NCBI GenBank assembly: GCA_013377095.1
Contig: JACAAY010000021.1
Coordinates: 1-55,500 of the forward strand
DNA length: 55,500 nucleotides
Direction: 5' to 3'
Origin: Desulfuromonadales bacterium
GTDB lineage: Bacteria; Desulfobacterota; Desulfuromonadia; Geobacterales; Pseudopelobacteraceae
Part shown: piece by piece, positions 17,389 to 25,574 of the stretch
Position numbering within the stretch: the stretch's first letter is position 1
How the letters are laid out: every line of letters starts with the position of its first letter
The notes under the pieces: model-generated
Told to the model about the DNA's origin: nothing
Databases searched by the model: none
What the model saw: the letters and a program-made list of their open reading frames with translations, nothing else
Program-made: the position numbers and the translations under genes

Positions 17389-17991
17389 GTGATTTTGATT
17401 CTGCTCTTTGGAAAAACCGTAAAAAGCCTAAAAACATGGTGCCGATATCCACAGGGTTGTCCTCTTTTAGGATATTTAGGATTTGGCGGTACAGAAAAAT
17501 GGAAGGAAGAAGTGCCGTTAAGCAATGGCCGAGTCATTGTTGTTGAACGGGAAACATTACGCGAAGGGGGCGGTGGCGAGTGGGCATCCAATCGTAGCGG
17601 CACCAAGCCCAAAGAGTATCGCATTCGATTTGCCCATCCGGATGGATCAGGAAAAATGATCGAATGGCGGTCAACAAAAAAATCCCCCCGTACATACCCG
17701 GAATTTCCACTGATCCTAGATTTGGAATCAGGACAACCTATTGTATTTGCGATTGTCGCCATTTCTGCTCATCGTTGCGAGGTTTATTCTTAGTACATCT
17801 ATCGGAATGGCATTTGGATTGAGGAAACACTCCCGGAGGAGTTTGAAAAGCGTATAACGAATCTGTTTATCAGAAACGATATAGATATGCCTAAATATGT
17901 AGATCAGGAAACGAAGCGCAAGGGAAATGAGAATATCGGCTACCGCCAATCACTCAAACATGTGGGACCTAAGCGCCAGGTTTGCGGTTAA
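17389..17991 (+). pseudogene. Hypothetical protein gene broken by an in-frame amber codon
   Basis: The frame encodes GYLGFGGTEKWKEEVPLSNG, RVIVVERETLREGGGGEWAS and IRFAHPDGSGKMIEWRSTKK, then RCEVYS, a TAG at 17791-17793, and continues in the same frame as YIYRNGIWIEETLPEEFEKR, ITNLFIRNDIDMPKYVDQET, ending VGPKRQVCG at a TAA (17989-17991). I recall related proteins of unknown function with 'GGTEKWKEEV.L.DGR.(I/V)VVER', so the reading frame is real. The amber codon differs from AAG (Lys) by one base. The N-terminus is unclear: GTG at 17389 has no ribosome site, so the 5' end may also be lost. An ordinary nonsense mutation is the simplest reading; no sign of suppression was seen. Confidence 0.6.
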
Positions 17992-18167
17992 CCTTAATTT
18001 ATTGCTATTTCTGCTGTGTTTGCCAGCAACTAGAATATATAACACTCAGGTGCTGCTGTTTCCGCTACGCTCCACAGCAGACCCTCAAACCGTTGTGCGA
18101 ATAAAGAGGTCATAGATCAACTCCAAGGATTTGTAATCCCGAAGGAGGTACTTGTTCATGTAAGTAA

Positions 18168-18176
18168 TGTTATAAT
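18168..18176 (+). promoter_or_regulatory. Possible extended -10 promoter
   Basis: TGTTATAAT is a perfect extended -10 element (TGn TATAAT), 85 bases before the gene at 18261. The -35 position (about 18148-18153) reads GTACTT and is poor. It lies in an otherwise empty 270-base stretch. Confidence 0.3.
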
Positions 18177-18260
18177 GAATGACAACAGCGCAGATCAGTG
18201 CCTGGTGGGGCAAACCGGCAGTTCTACGTACTTTTCAACACATAGGATAGGAGGTATGTC

Positions 18261-18860
18261 ATGGCAGGAGGAAACAACGAACTCTTCCGAAACAATCCAC
18301 TGGACTATTTCCGTAAACACCAACTCATGATCAGCCCACAGGCGATTGGTTCACAGGCCCTTCATAACGGAACTATGGACATCGATCTTGTTTCCGTCGA
18401 CCCTCAGATGCCCGACTTCATCCGCCTGGAAAACTTCAATCTGCGAAGACATCATTTAAGCTTGAGACTAAAACCGGCCCAACCGGTGAGAGCTTATTAT
18501 CTCGCTGCCGTATATGATGATGCATCTACGCTCCGGATTACCAACGAGAGGAACTACCTGTTCACCGCCGACTTGAGCGGTTGCCTGTTTGCCGCATATG
18601 GAACAAATGCCAACGATCTCACCGTCGAGCATGTAAATGTGCATACGCAAAACGCCAGGGTCCCCATCCTGCCTCGCGTACAAGCAATCATTGCCGCCAA
18701 TTACAATTTCTACAGGATTTTAAGTCCGGTACCAGTTGCAGGCTCCAACCCCTTTTATGTGAAAGTGTATCCAGCCAACTCGTCGGTCATGGGACTCCGA
18801 ATCGGCGGGGCATGGACGTTTCACTACAAGCTGGTGCCGATGCAATCGCTTCGCCTGTGA
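18261..18860 (+). CDS. Putative CNF1/BLF1-like deamidase-fold protein (LSGC...H)
   Basis: 199 residues, with a strong ribosome site (AGGAGG) 8 bases before the ATG. I do not recognise the family with certainty. The notable part is TADLSGCLFAAYGTNANDLT followed by VEHVNVHT. LSGC (105-108) with a His 16 residues on (H124), in an 'A..G' context, matches the signature of the CNF1/BLF1 glutamine deamidases (LSGC with Cys-His; BLF1 has C94/H106, CNF1 C866/H881). The length is close to BLF1 (about 211). No signal peptide or membrane segment is visible. Those relatives deamidate host proteins, but a target here is unknown. The gene stands alone in an accessory region behind the CRISPR array, with a possible promoter at 18168 and a hairpin terminator at 18923. 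An unrelated papain-like or CheD-like fold is the alternative. Confidence 0.6.
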   Translation: MAGGNNELFRNNPLDYFRKHQLMISPQAIGSQALHNGTMDIDLVSVDPQMPDFIRLENFNLRRHHLSLRLKPAQPVRAYYLAAVYDDASTLRITNERNYLFTADLSGCLFAAYGTNANDLTVEHVNVHTQNARVPILPRVQAIIAANYNFYRILSPVPVAGSNPFYVKVYPANSSVMGLRIGGAWTFHYKLVPMQSLRL

Positions 18861-18922
18861 AAGAAAATCTAGCTCTTCCATTGGGAAATCCCGGAACAAT
18901 TCAACAGATCAAAGGGAAAAGA

Positions 18923-18960
18923 GGGACACTCTCCGATTAACCCTTATTGGGGAGTGTCCC
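18923..18960 (+). terminator. 12-bp hairpin, terminator-like
   Basis: GGGACACTCTCC (18923-18934) pairs with GGGGAGTGTCCC (18949-18960) with one G-T pair. No T-run follows, so it may be a factor-dependent terminator. An alternative is a transposon-end relic, because GTGTCCCGGTTAAAT resembles the CTGTCCGGTAAAT sequence upstream of the IS4 remnant. Confidence 0.45.
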
Positions 18961-18994
18961 GGTTAAATAACTTTCTATTGTAATGGAGGTTTTC

Positions 18995-19405
18995 ATGAAA
19001 CCTTGCCGTGAATGCAAACATGAGATATCTGAGCAGGCATTCACCTGTCCCCACTGTGGCGCACCGTATCCCGCGAAAGAAAAATGGGACGGCCCCGGAT
19101 TCGAATGGAAGTCAAAGACCATGATGTTCGGACTGCCACTTATTCACGTTTCCTTCAAGTTCCGTACTAACCGTGTACCGGTCCCTGCAAAAGGTATCAT
19201 CGCCATAGGACAATTTGCGTTCGGATTCATTGTAATATCACAGTTCGGGATTGGAGTGCTGAGCATAAGCCAGTTCACTGTCGCCGGGTTCGCTCTTGCC
19301 CAGTTCGCGTTCGGTTATTCGATCATAGCCCAGTTCGGATTGTATCTGCAGGAAGGACACGGGCAGATGGTTAAAAGCCTCGGAGATTTTTTTGTTTTCA
19401 GATAA
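18995..19405 (+). CDS. Zinc-ribbon membrane-type protein with decapeptide QF repeats
   Basis: 136 residues from the ATG at 18995 (GGAGG site 5-9 bases upstream; an in-frame ATG at 18983 lies before that site). The N-terminal zinc ribbon is CRECKHEISEQAFTCPHCG (CxxC...CxxC). A linker (YPAKEKWDGPGFEWKSKTMM) leads to a region with about five decapeptide units: IGQFAFGFIV, ISQFGIGVLS, ISQFTVAGFA, LAQFAFGYSI, IAQFG. The consensus [IL][GSA]QF..[GA]... alternates small and hydrophobic residues, as in a beta-helix or a membrane-embedded repeat. I know of no assigned function. It is probably membrane-associated, with the zinc ribbon in the cytoplasm (inference). Confidence 0.7.
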   Translation: MKPCRECKHEISEQAFTCPHCGAPYPAKEKWDGPGFEWKSKTMMFGLPLIHVSFKFRTNRVPVPAKGIIAIGQFAFGFIVISQFGIGVLSISQFTVAGFALAQFAFGYSIIAQFGLYLQEGHGQMVKSLGDFFVFR

Positions 19406-19649
19406 CTCGGCAAAGTCGCAGAGCACCATTCTTTATTCAAAAGTCGGACAATCGGTCACCTCCAAAATCCTGGGGAACAAAATGACTGCACTGCACCGCA
19501 GGTTTATGGAAAAGCATTCTCGCCATCTGGACTGATTTTTTACGGAAGCGGGGGCGGAAGTAGGAACATCACGATTACATGCTACATGCACAAAAATGAA
19601 AATGTGTGATAACCCTATACGACCCGCTTCCTTACCAAAGGAGAATCAA

Positions 19650-20222
19650 ATGAAAAAAGTGAAAATCGAACCAGGTCCGTTCATTGTACCCATGCCAACT
19701 GTGCTGGTGGGAGCATATGTGGATGGAAAACCAAACTTTATGACGGCGGCCTTTGTCGGCCTTGCCAACTTCAAGCCGCCGATTATCGCCTGCGGTCTCA
19801 ATCCGGACCACTACACGAGCAAAGGCATCGTTGAAAGCGGCGTTTTCAGCATCAATCTGCCCCACGAGGGGCTGGTCGAGGAGACCGATTGGTGCGGAAT
19901 CTTCTCAGGCAAGAACAAAGACAAGAGCACGGTATTTGAAACCTTCACGGGAGACACCCTGCAGACACCGATGATTTCCGCCTGTCGACTGACCGCTGAG
20001 TGCAAAGTTATTAAGACCGTACCGTTCGCCATCGATACGGTCTATTTCGGTGAGATCGTGAGCGTACATGTTGACGAAGCAGCTCTGGTCAATGGCAGCC
20101 CCGATTGGGAAACGATTGCCCCTCTTCTGTTCACCTTCCCTGACAAAGGGTACTGGAAACTGGGAGAATTCGTTGCGAAAGCCTGGAGCGTGGGCAAGAA
20201 TTTCGGGGGCGGAGATCAATAA
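19650..20222 (+). CDS. Flavin reductase-like (FMN-binding split barrel) protein
   Basis: 190 residues from the ATG at 19650 (AAAGGAGAATCAA ribosome site). The sequence PGPFIVPMPTVLVGAYVDGK then PNFMTAAFVGLANFKPPIIA, together with HYTSKGIVESGVFSINLP, matches the flavin reductase-like domain that binds FMN in a split beta-barrel dimer. Such proteins in anaerobes are often flavoredoxins or of unknown electron-transfer role. A Cys at DWCGIFSGK is typical of the flavoredoxin branch. The C-terminus is Gly-rich (NFGGGDQ). It stands alone between the zinc-ribbon gene and the methyltransferase gene, with 244 bases of featureless sequence upstream. Confidence 0.85.
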   Translation: MKKVKIEPGPFIVPMPTVLVGAYVDGKPNFMTAAFVGLANFKPPIIACGLNPDHYTSKGIVESGVFSINLPHEGLVEETDWCGIFSGKNKDKSTVFETFTGDTLQTPMISACRLTAECKVIKTVPFAIDTVYFGEIVSVHVDEAALVNGSPDWETIAPLLFTFPDKGYWKLGEFVAKAWSVGKNFGGGDQ

Positions 20223-20295
20223 GCAGCCTGTTCTCCTATAGCCTTCGTGGTGCAGCGGGGAACCCTGAACCATAAGCTCTGCCCCGGGATCTCCA

Positions 20296-20799
20296 TTGAA
20301 CTCACCGAAAACCGAACATAACACCTTCTTGAAAGGCCCGCGTGGCGAGTGGTATCTGCTGGTTCAGGCCGGACTGTTCTTACTGCTGGCTTTCGGGCCT
20401 CGTTCGTGTCGGGGGGAGGCTGCCTGGGGCGCACCCTATGGGTGGATCAGCTCCGTGGGTGGCGGAATCCTGCTTGTGGCGGGTTTCATGCTTGGCGCAA
20501 CGGGCGCGGTCAATCTGGGGAAGAATCTCACCCCGCTGCCGGCGCCCAGGGAGAACGCGACGCTGATCATGGCGGGGGCCTACCGGATCGTGCGGCATCC
20601 CATCTACAGCGGCATTCTGTTCATGGCCTTTGGCTGGGGATTGTGGCTGCAGAGCTGGCTGACCATCGGTTATGCGCTGATGCTTTTCGCTTTCTTCGAC
20701 ATTAAGTCACGGCGTGAAGAACGTTGGCTAGAGGAAAAGTTCCCGGAGTATGCCGCCTACCGCAAGCGGGTGCGGAAACTGGTGCCTTTTATCTACTGA
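20296..20799 (+). CDS. Isoprenylcysteine carboxyl methyltransferase-family membrane protein
   Basis: 167 residues. The only reasonable start is TTG at 20296, because the first in-frame ATG lies in the second membrane segment; the ribosome site is weak. Four or so hydrophobic segments are seen (about 20-35, 50-72, 95-110, 115-135). The hallmark AYRIVRHPIYSGILFMAFGW is present, followed by the C-terminal REERWLEEKFPEYAAYRKRV. ICMT/PEMT-type proteins use S-adenosylmethionine at the membrane. The bacterial substrates are mostly unknown; phospholipid methylation is one option. It is not visibly linked to its neighbours. Confidence 0.85.
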   Translation: MNSPKTEHNTFLKGPRGEWYLLVQAGLFLLLAFGPRSCRGEAAWGAPYGWISSVGGGILLVAGFMLGATGAVNLGKNLTPLPAPRENATLIMAGAYRIVRHPIYSGILFMAFGWGLWLQSWLTIGYALMLFAFFDIKSRREERWLEEKFPEYAAYRKRVRKLVPFIY

Positions 20800-20820
20800 G
20801 TTAGTCATTGAACCCATGTT

Positions 20821-20857
20821 CACGCAAAGCTCGCAAAGCGGCAAAGCACGCAAAGAG
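20821..20857 (+). repeat. GCAAAG array, left arm of the GxxExxY cassette
   Basis: Four GCAAAG units (CACGCAAAGC, TCGCAAAGCG, GCAAAGCA, CGCAAAGA) sit directly before the GxxExxY start at 20863. The complementary array lies just after that gene at 21262-21298. Confidence 0.8.
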
Positions 20858-20862
20858 AAACC

Positions 20863-21258
20863 ATGCTGAGAGAAAATGAAATTGCTGCGGCTATTGTCGA
20901 TGTTGCTTATAAAATTCATCGGTCGTTAGGCCCGGGTTTGCTTGAGTCGTCATATGAGGCTGTAATGATATATGAACTGCAAAAACGGGGCTTTGCCGTA
21001 TCTGCTCAGGTCCCCGTTCCGATAGTTTATGAATCGGTCCGTTTGGATACAGGGTTCAGGGCGGACCTTATCGTTGAGGATTCAGTGATAGTTGAGATAA
21101 AATCCCTGGATAAAATTGCGCCGGTCCACAAGAAGCAGCTCATGACATATCTGAGACTTTCCGGAAAACGCCTCGGTTTGCTCATAAATTTTGGTGAAGA
21201 ACTGATCAAGAACGGAATTAACCGAGTTGTAAACGGACTGCACGATGAAAAAGCATAG
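20863..21258 (+). CDS. GxxExxY family protein
   Basis: 131 residues. It begins ENEIAAAIVDVAYKIHRSLG, then PGLLESSYEAVMIYEL (the GxxExxY motif as GPGLLESSY) and ends with a PD-(D/E)xK-like half: DTGFRADLIVEDSVIVEIKS, where D...E-I-K may be the nuclease-type triad. The family is common in Proteobacteria and Bacteroidetes, of unknown function, and structurally related to PDDEXK nucleases. The gene is tightly framed by inverted GCAAAG/CTTTGC arrays, an arrangement I have seen described for this family, which suggests a mobile cassette. No partner gene is present. Confidence 0.85.
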   Translation: MLRENEIAAAIVDVAYKIHRSLGPGLLESSYEAVMIYELQKRGFAVSAQVPVPIVYESVRLDTGFRADLIVEDSVIVEIKSLDKIAPVHKKQLMTYLRLSGKRLGLLINFGEELIKNGINRVVNGLHDEKA

Positions 21259-21261
21259 CCT

Positions 21262-21298
21262 TTCTTTGCGTTCTTTGCCCCTTTGCGTTCTTTGCGCG
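21262..21298 (-). repeat. CTTTGC array, right arm of the GxxExxY cassette
   Basis: Four CTTTGC units (TCTTTGCG, TTCTTTGCCC, CTTTGCGTT, CTTTGCGCG) follow four bases after the GxxExxY stop, as an inverted partner of 20821-20857. Confidence 0.8.
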
Positions 21299-21356
21299 AA
21301 ACGCTTTAAACACTTACAAAAAAAATCCCAGCCAAATTCTGTCTCTCACCCAGCAA

Positions 21357-22775
21357 CTATTCAACCCTGTGCAATGCCTGATCCAGATCGGCGATGATGT
21401 CGTCGGGGTGCTCTGCTCCCACGCAGAGGCGGACCATGTTGGCGGGGATGTTGGCCATGGCGCGGGCCTCGCTTCCCTGCTGCTGATGGGTTGATATGGC
21501 CGGGATGGTGGCGACGCTCTTGATACGCCCCAGGTCGGTGGCGCGCCAGATGCGATCGAGTCCGTCGAAAAAGATGCGGGCCTTCTCCGCTCCCCCCCTG
21601 ACGCAGAATGACAGCAGATGGCCATAGCGGTTGACCGGTTTGCCGTACTGGCTGTCGTATTCCGCATCCACCAGCCACATGTACCGGCTGGCCAGCTCGT
21701 GCAGGGGATGGTCGGGCAGCCCCAGGTATTGCACACTCTCGACACGGGGGTGCTGTTCCAGGAAACGGGCCACCTCCATGGTGTTGCGGCTCAAGAGATC
21801 CATCTTGGAGCGGAGTGTGCGCATGTCGTTAAGGGTCATGACCGCCTGCAGCGGATGCAGGTTCGGACCGAAGTCGCGATTCTGCTGGTATTTGATATGG
21901 AGTGAAAAATCGTTTTTGAGCTGATCGTCATCGATGGTGGTGACCAGATTCTTGCGGGCGATGACCGCCCCGCAGATGCCGAAACCGCTGGAGGTGAGGC
22001 TCTTGGTGGCTGATTGCACGACGATGTCCGCGCCATGGCAGATGGGGCGCAAGAGGGCTGGTGTGGCAATGGTGGAATCGCAGATCAGGGGCAGGTTGTG
22101 GCTGTGGGCCAGGTCCGCCACCGCCTTGATGTCGAAGAAACCGAGCTGGGGGTTGCTGGGCAGCTCGCCGTACAGAAAACGGGTATGCCGGTCGATCTTG
22201 GAGGCCCATTCATCCAGGTTGGTCGCGTCCAGAACCCAGCGACATTCGATGTTCTGTTCCTGCATCAGGCGGATGGTGAACTGGTGGTAGGTGCCGCCGT
22301 AACACTGGACCGTGGCGACAAAGTTTCGCTTTTCAAAGACATCCCCCTGGATTTTCAAAAACGGCTGCACGGCCGTCATGATGGCTGCCATGCCGGATGA
22401 GGTTGAGCAGCAGGAGGTTTCCACGTCACAGCCGTATGCTTCCAGCAGGGCCAGGGTCCATTCGTAGTAGTAGGTGGAGGGATTGGCGATCCGCGAGTAG
22501 CACCAGGCCGGAATCTTGTAGGCCAGGGCCGCTGCCATCTCGTCGTAATCGCGGAACGCCTGGGCAGTGCTCATGAAGATCGGCTCGATCACCGCCCCCT
22601 GGTAGTCTTCGATGGCATCCTTGACCGTGTAGAGTCCGTGCACGGCGATGGTATCGAAGCGCCACTTCTTGACCACATCCCGAATATACCGGTCGCGCTC
22701 GGACAGATATCCTTTGCTCGCATCGATGTACTTCTGCATGCCGGCCGAAATTTCATCAGCCTGATTTCCGTTCAT
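21357..22775 (-). CDS. Cys/Met-metabolism PLP-dependent enzyme (cystathionine gamma-synthase / O-acetylhomoserine sulfhydrylase family)
   Basis: 472 residues from the ATG at 22775 (GGGGAG site upstream; the longer reading to 22907 lacks one). Family features: the PLP-binding Tyr/Arg region CYSRIANPSTYYYE, SSGMAAIMTAV, and the Schiff-base Lys in SATKSLTSSGFGICGAVIA. ICDSTIATPALLRP is the conserved Asp region, and the C-terminal part ends IPAISTHQQQGSEARAMANI then VRLCVGAEHPDDIIADLDQA. It makes or breaks C-S bonds of homoserine or cysteine derivatives. It is longer at the N-terminus (about 80 residues before the core) than common MetB/MetY proteins, so the substrate is uncertain. It is a single gene; a SAM riboswitch was looked for upstream and not seen. 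Confidence 0.85.
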   Translation of the reverse strand: MNGNQADEISAGMQKYIDASKGYLSERDRYIRDVVKKWRFDTIAVHGLYTVKDAIEDYQGAVIEPIFMSTAQAFRDYDEMAAALAYKIPAWCYSRIANPSTYYYEWTLALLEAYGCDVETSCCSTSSGMAAIMTAVQPFLKIQGDVFEKRNFVATVQCYGGTYHQFTIRLMQEQNIECRWVLDATNLDEWASKIDRHTRFLYGELPSNPQLGFFDIKAVADLAHSHNLPLICDSTIATPALLRPICHGADIVVQSATKSLTSSGFGICGAVIARKNLVTTIDDDQLKNDFSLHIKYQQNRDFGPNLHPLQAVMTLNDMRTLRSKMDLLSRNTMEVARFLEQHPRVESVQYLGLPDHPLHELASRYMWLVDAEYDSQYGKPVNRYGHLLSFCVRGGAEKARIFFDGLDRIWRATDLGRIKSVATIPAISTHQQQGSEARAMANIPANMVRLCVGAEHPDDIIADLDQALHRVE

Positions 22776-22985
22776 GAACCATCTCCCCGTTTTTGGACTT
22801 GTCCCCCTCCGCCGGCTTCTGTCTCTCAACCAAAGTGTAGCCCGATGTTGATACTTTGCAAGGCTGCGGCATCTCCCCCCCCGTTCTGGCATTCCCCCAA
22901 ACAACACGCGTTTTGTAGACCCACATCAAACAGTCCGGTCATCTTTTCCCCTTTGTTGAATTCATCAACAGCTAGGAGGCGGGCG

Positions 22986-23084
22986 ATGAACTTCAGCAAC
23001 GAACTCGGCGATAGAGCGATACAGGATGTGATGCAGACATACCCGGAGATTGGCGAGATTTTGGCCCGCTTTGACATCGGCTGA
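22986..23084 (+). pseudogene. Truncated DUF542/DUF1858-like N-terminus (32 residues)
   Basis: An ATG at 22986 behind a strong AGGAGG site opens a frame reading MNFSNELGDRAIQDVMQTYP then EIGEILARFDIG and stops. Related domains (ScdA N-terminus, DUF1858) continue '(F/Y)DIGC..C'. Here TGA replaces the expected Cys codon position (TGC/TGT to TGA). It may be a relic or a very short true peptide. It lies between the divergent PLP-enzyme gene and the end of a sensor-kinase gene. Confidence 0.4.
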
Positions 23085-23136
23085 CAGATGGCGGTTCTAC
23101 CTGGATGGCGTTGACTTCATCCGCAAGCCCAATCCT

Positions 23137-25572
23137 TCATTGCCCGCCCTGACCGCTTCCGGGGAATGTTATGGAAATAATGGCGCCGGCCTGTTCACTA
23201 CCAAAAGTTATCCTGCCCTGTAACTGTTTGACGAGCATGTTGACCAGCTGCAGGCCCAGCGAAGGGGTATTCCGGATATCCAGGCCAGCGGGAAATCCGA
23301 TGCCGTTGTCGGCCACCGTGAGTGAAATCCAGCTGTTCTCTTCAACATTAAAGATGATCGAAATTTCGCCTGGGCTGTGGGCTGGAAAAGCATGTTTTAG
23401 TGCATTTGAAACCAGTTCATTGACGATCAGGCCGCAGGGGATGGCATCGTTGATTCCCAGAATAACCGCCGGACCGCTTGTATTCAGGGAAATCCGTTCG
23501 GCGTCTACCACGTAGGAATCAAACAGGTTTTGCGAAAGGTCCCGGATATATTCACCGAAGTCAATTGATGACATGTCCTTTGATTTGTAGAGCTGTTCAT
23601 GGACCAGGGCCATGGACCTTACCCGGTTCTGGCTTTCCCGGAAATAACCACGCGACTGTTCATCGGTTATGGAGTCGGACTGCAGGTCGAGCAGCGAACA
23701 GATGATCTGCAGGTTGTTCTTCACCCGGTGGTGTACCTCCTTCAGTAGGACCACTTTTTCCGCAAGGGCAGCGCTGATCTTCTCTTCGGCCCGCTTGGTC
23801 TCGGTAATATCGACAAACGTCGCTATCCCCGCATGCTTGCCCTGATATTCGATGCTGCCGGCCGAGACAATCACCCATCCCTCTTCGCCACTCTTTTTTA
23901 CGAATCTGTGCTCGTATTGGGCCGGAACCTGCTCACCCCGCTGTCGCGCCATCCCGCGATTCATTACCATCTCGCGATCATCAGGATGAGCCCATTGCCA
24001 GAATTTCATCTCCAGCAGCTCAGTTTTGCTGTAACCGAACAGCCGGACGGCCGATGGATTGACATAGACGAAATGTTCCCCCTGATAGACGATGATCGCC
24101 GTCGGAGAGGTCTCGGCCAGCACCCGGAACTTCTCCTCGCTCTCCCGCAGCGCCTCTTCCGCCTGTTTGTGCTCGGTGATGTCGATATTGGTGCCAATCA
24201 TGTGCAGGGGCCTGCCCTCCCGGTCCTTGATTGTCCGGGAGTCCGCCTTGATGTAGCGGATGGAGCCGTCCGGCCGGACGATACGGAATTCGGGTGCGTA
24301 CTCTCGGTCACCGCGCAGAGCGGCCTGAATTTCTCCGTCAGTATGCGCCTTGTCCTCGGGATGGATGCTGCGTATCCACGCATCGTAGGCACCGCCGAAA
24401 TCTTCGCTGCGAATGCCGTAGAGCTGATACATCGACTCATCCCACTCCAACTTGTTATTGACTACATCCCAGTCCCATATGCCGATACGAGCGACGCGCG
24501 TGGCCAGTTGAAGCCGTTCGGATGAAAGACGCAGCGCCTCCTCCGCCCGCTTGCGCTCGGCCAGTTCCTGCTGCAGTTGCGACGTCCGCTGCCTGACGGT
24601 CCGGCGGAGAGTCCGGTTCCAGACTACGACCACGATGACCGTCAGCGCTATCCCCCCAGCTACGGCGACGAGCGAAATCCGGAAAGCGCGGGTGGCGAAG
24701 ATGCTCTTTTCCCCGACGATGATCCAGCGCCGGCTGATTTCCCTTCTCTCCTCGCCGGTAATGGAGGAGAGTCCCTTGTTGAGAATTCCGCTCAGAACCG
24801 GCCAGTCGTTGCGGACCGCGAAACGCAGTTGGTACAACAGTCCTGCGTTTCCGGCGACGCGGAGGTTCAGAATACCCGCCTTTTCGATGGAGTACGATGC
24901 CCGCGAAATCTCGACAACCATGGCGTCCACCTCGCCCAGCGAAACCTTCATCAGCCCGGTCAGTTCTTCATGGACGGGGCGCAGATCCAGGTAAGCGAAC
25001 TCCTTAAGAAGAAACTCCTGCACCGCGCTTCCTTCGGAGACCGCCACGCTCCACCCTTTCATCTCCTTCAGGCTGTAGGCGCCCTGACGGTCCTTGCGCA
25101 CCACGATCATGTTGGGGAGCTCGATGTATGGCTCGGTGAACAGCAGGTATGCCAAGCGATCCGGCGTCTTTTGGGCCGCAAAGATCATGTCGATCCGGCG
25201 CATTTTGGCTGCCTGGATGACCTCGTTCCATGTGGCGAAGGGGACCAGCTTGAAGCGGCAGCCGAGTTTCCGCTCCATGAGGCGGATATAGTCGATGGAA
25301 AGCCCCTGATACCCCGCATTGTCGCGGATTATCTGCGGGGGTATGACGGTGATGCCGATCCGGACCTGCCCGTCATGCTGGGAGAGCCATTGCCGCTCCT
25401 GCAGGGTGAGGGAAACCGTTCCGTCAGACAGCGCCTGACCGGACTTGCCCACTGCTAGCGCCAGGAACAGGAACAGCAGAAACACGATACGGGGAATCAA
25501 GCCCGTCCCCCTGCGGTAGCCGGGAAACTCCCCATCGGACTGTCGGAAATACTCCTTCTTGTCATGCCACAT
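23137..25572 (-). CDS. Sensor histidine kinase: periplasmic SBP_bac_3 - TM - 2 PAS - HisKA_2 - HATPase
   Basis: 811 residues from the ATG at 25572 (AAGGGGA site; 2 bases after the stop of a small CxxC gene). Order: signal anchor (about 25-45), amino-acid-binding-like solute-binding domain (about 55-290, IGITVIPPQIIRDNAGYQGL, MIFAAQKTPDR), membrane helix (about 295-320), coiled linker, PAS 1 with PAC (about 350-470), PAS 2 (about 475-600), HisKA_2 with EVHHRVKNNLQIICSLLDLQ (about 605-680), and an HATPase with NELVSNALKHAF and VADNGIGFP. The periplasmic domain suggests sensing of a small solute. No response regulator is adjacent. It ends a minus-strand run of SBP relic, kinase, small protein and kinase. 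PAS 2 is nearly identical to one PAS of the upstream kinase. Confidence 0.9.
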   Translation of the reverse strand: MWHDKKEYFRQSDGEFPGYRRGTGLIPRIVFLLFLFLALAVGKSGQALSDGTVSLTLQERQWLSQHDGQVRIGITVIPPQIIRDNAGYQGLSIDYIRLMERKLGCRFKLVPFATWNEVIQAAKMRRIDMIFAAQKTPDRLAYLLFTEPYIELPNMIVVRKDRQGAYSLKEMKGWSVAVSEGSAVQEFLLKEFAYLDLRPVHEELTGLMKVSLGEVDAMVVEISRASYSIEKAGILNLRVAGNAGLLYQLRFAVRNDWPVLSGILNKGLSSITGEERREISRRWIIVGEKSIFATRAFRISLVAVAGGIALTVIVVVVWNRTLRRTVRQRTSQLQQELAERKRAEEALRLSSERLQLATRVARIGIWDWDVVNNKLEWDESMYQLYGIRSEDFGGAYDAWIRSIHPEDKAHTDGEIQAALRGDREYAPEFRIVRPDGSIRYIKADSRTIKDREGRPLHMIGTNIDITEHKQAEEALRESEEKFRVLAETSPTAIIVYQGEHFVYVNPSAVRLFGYSKTELLEMKFWQWAHPDDREMVMNRGMARQRGEQVPAQYEHRFVKKSGEEGWVIVSAGSIEYQGKHAGIATFVDITETKRAEEKISAALAEKVVLLKEVHHRVKNNLQIICSLLDLQSDSITDEQSRGYFRESQNRVRSMALVHEQLYKSKDMSSIDFGEYIRDLSQNLFDSYVVDAERISLNTSGPAVILGINDAIPCGLIVNELVSNALKHAFPAHSPGEISIIFNVEENSWISLTVADNGIGFPAGLDIRNTPSLGLQLVNMLVKQLQGRITFGSEQAGAIISITFPGSGQGGQ

Positions 25573-25574
25573 GC

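Noticed and set aside
17210..17452. 80-residue minus-strand frame
   Set aside because: Overlaps the end of the truncated surface gene and the start of the amber-split gene, has no convincing ribosome site and no recognised domain.
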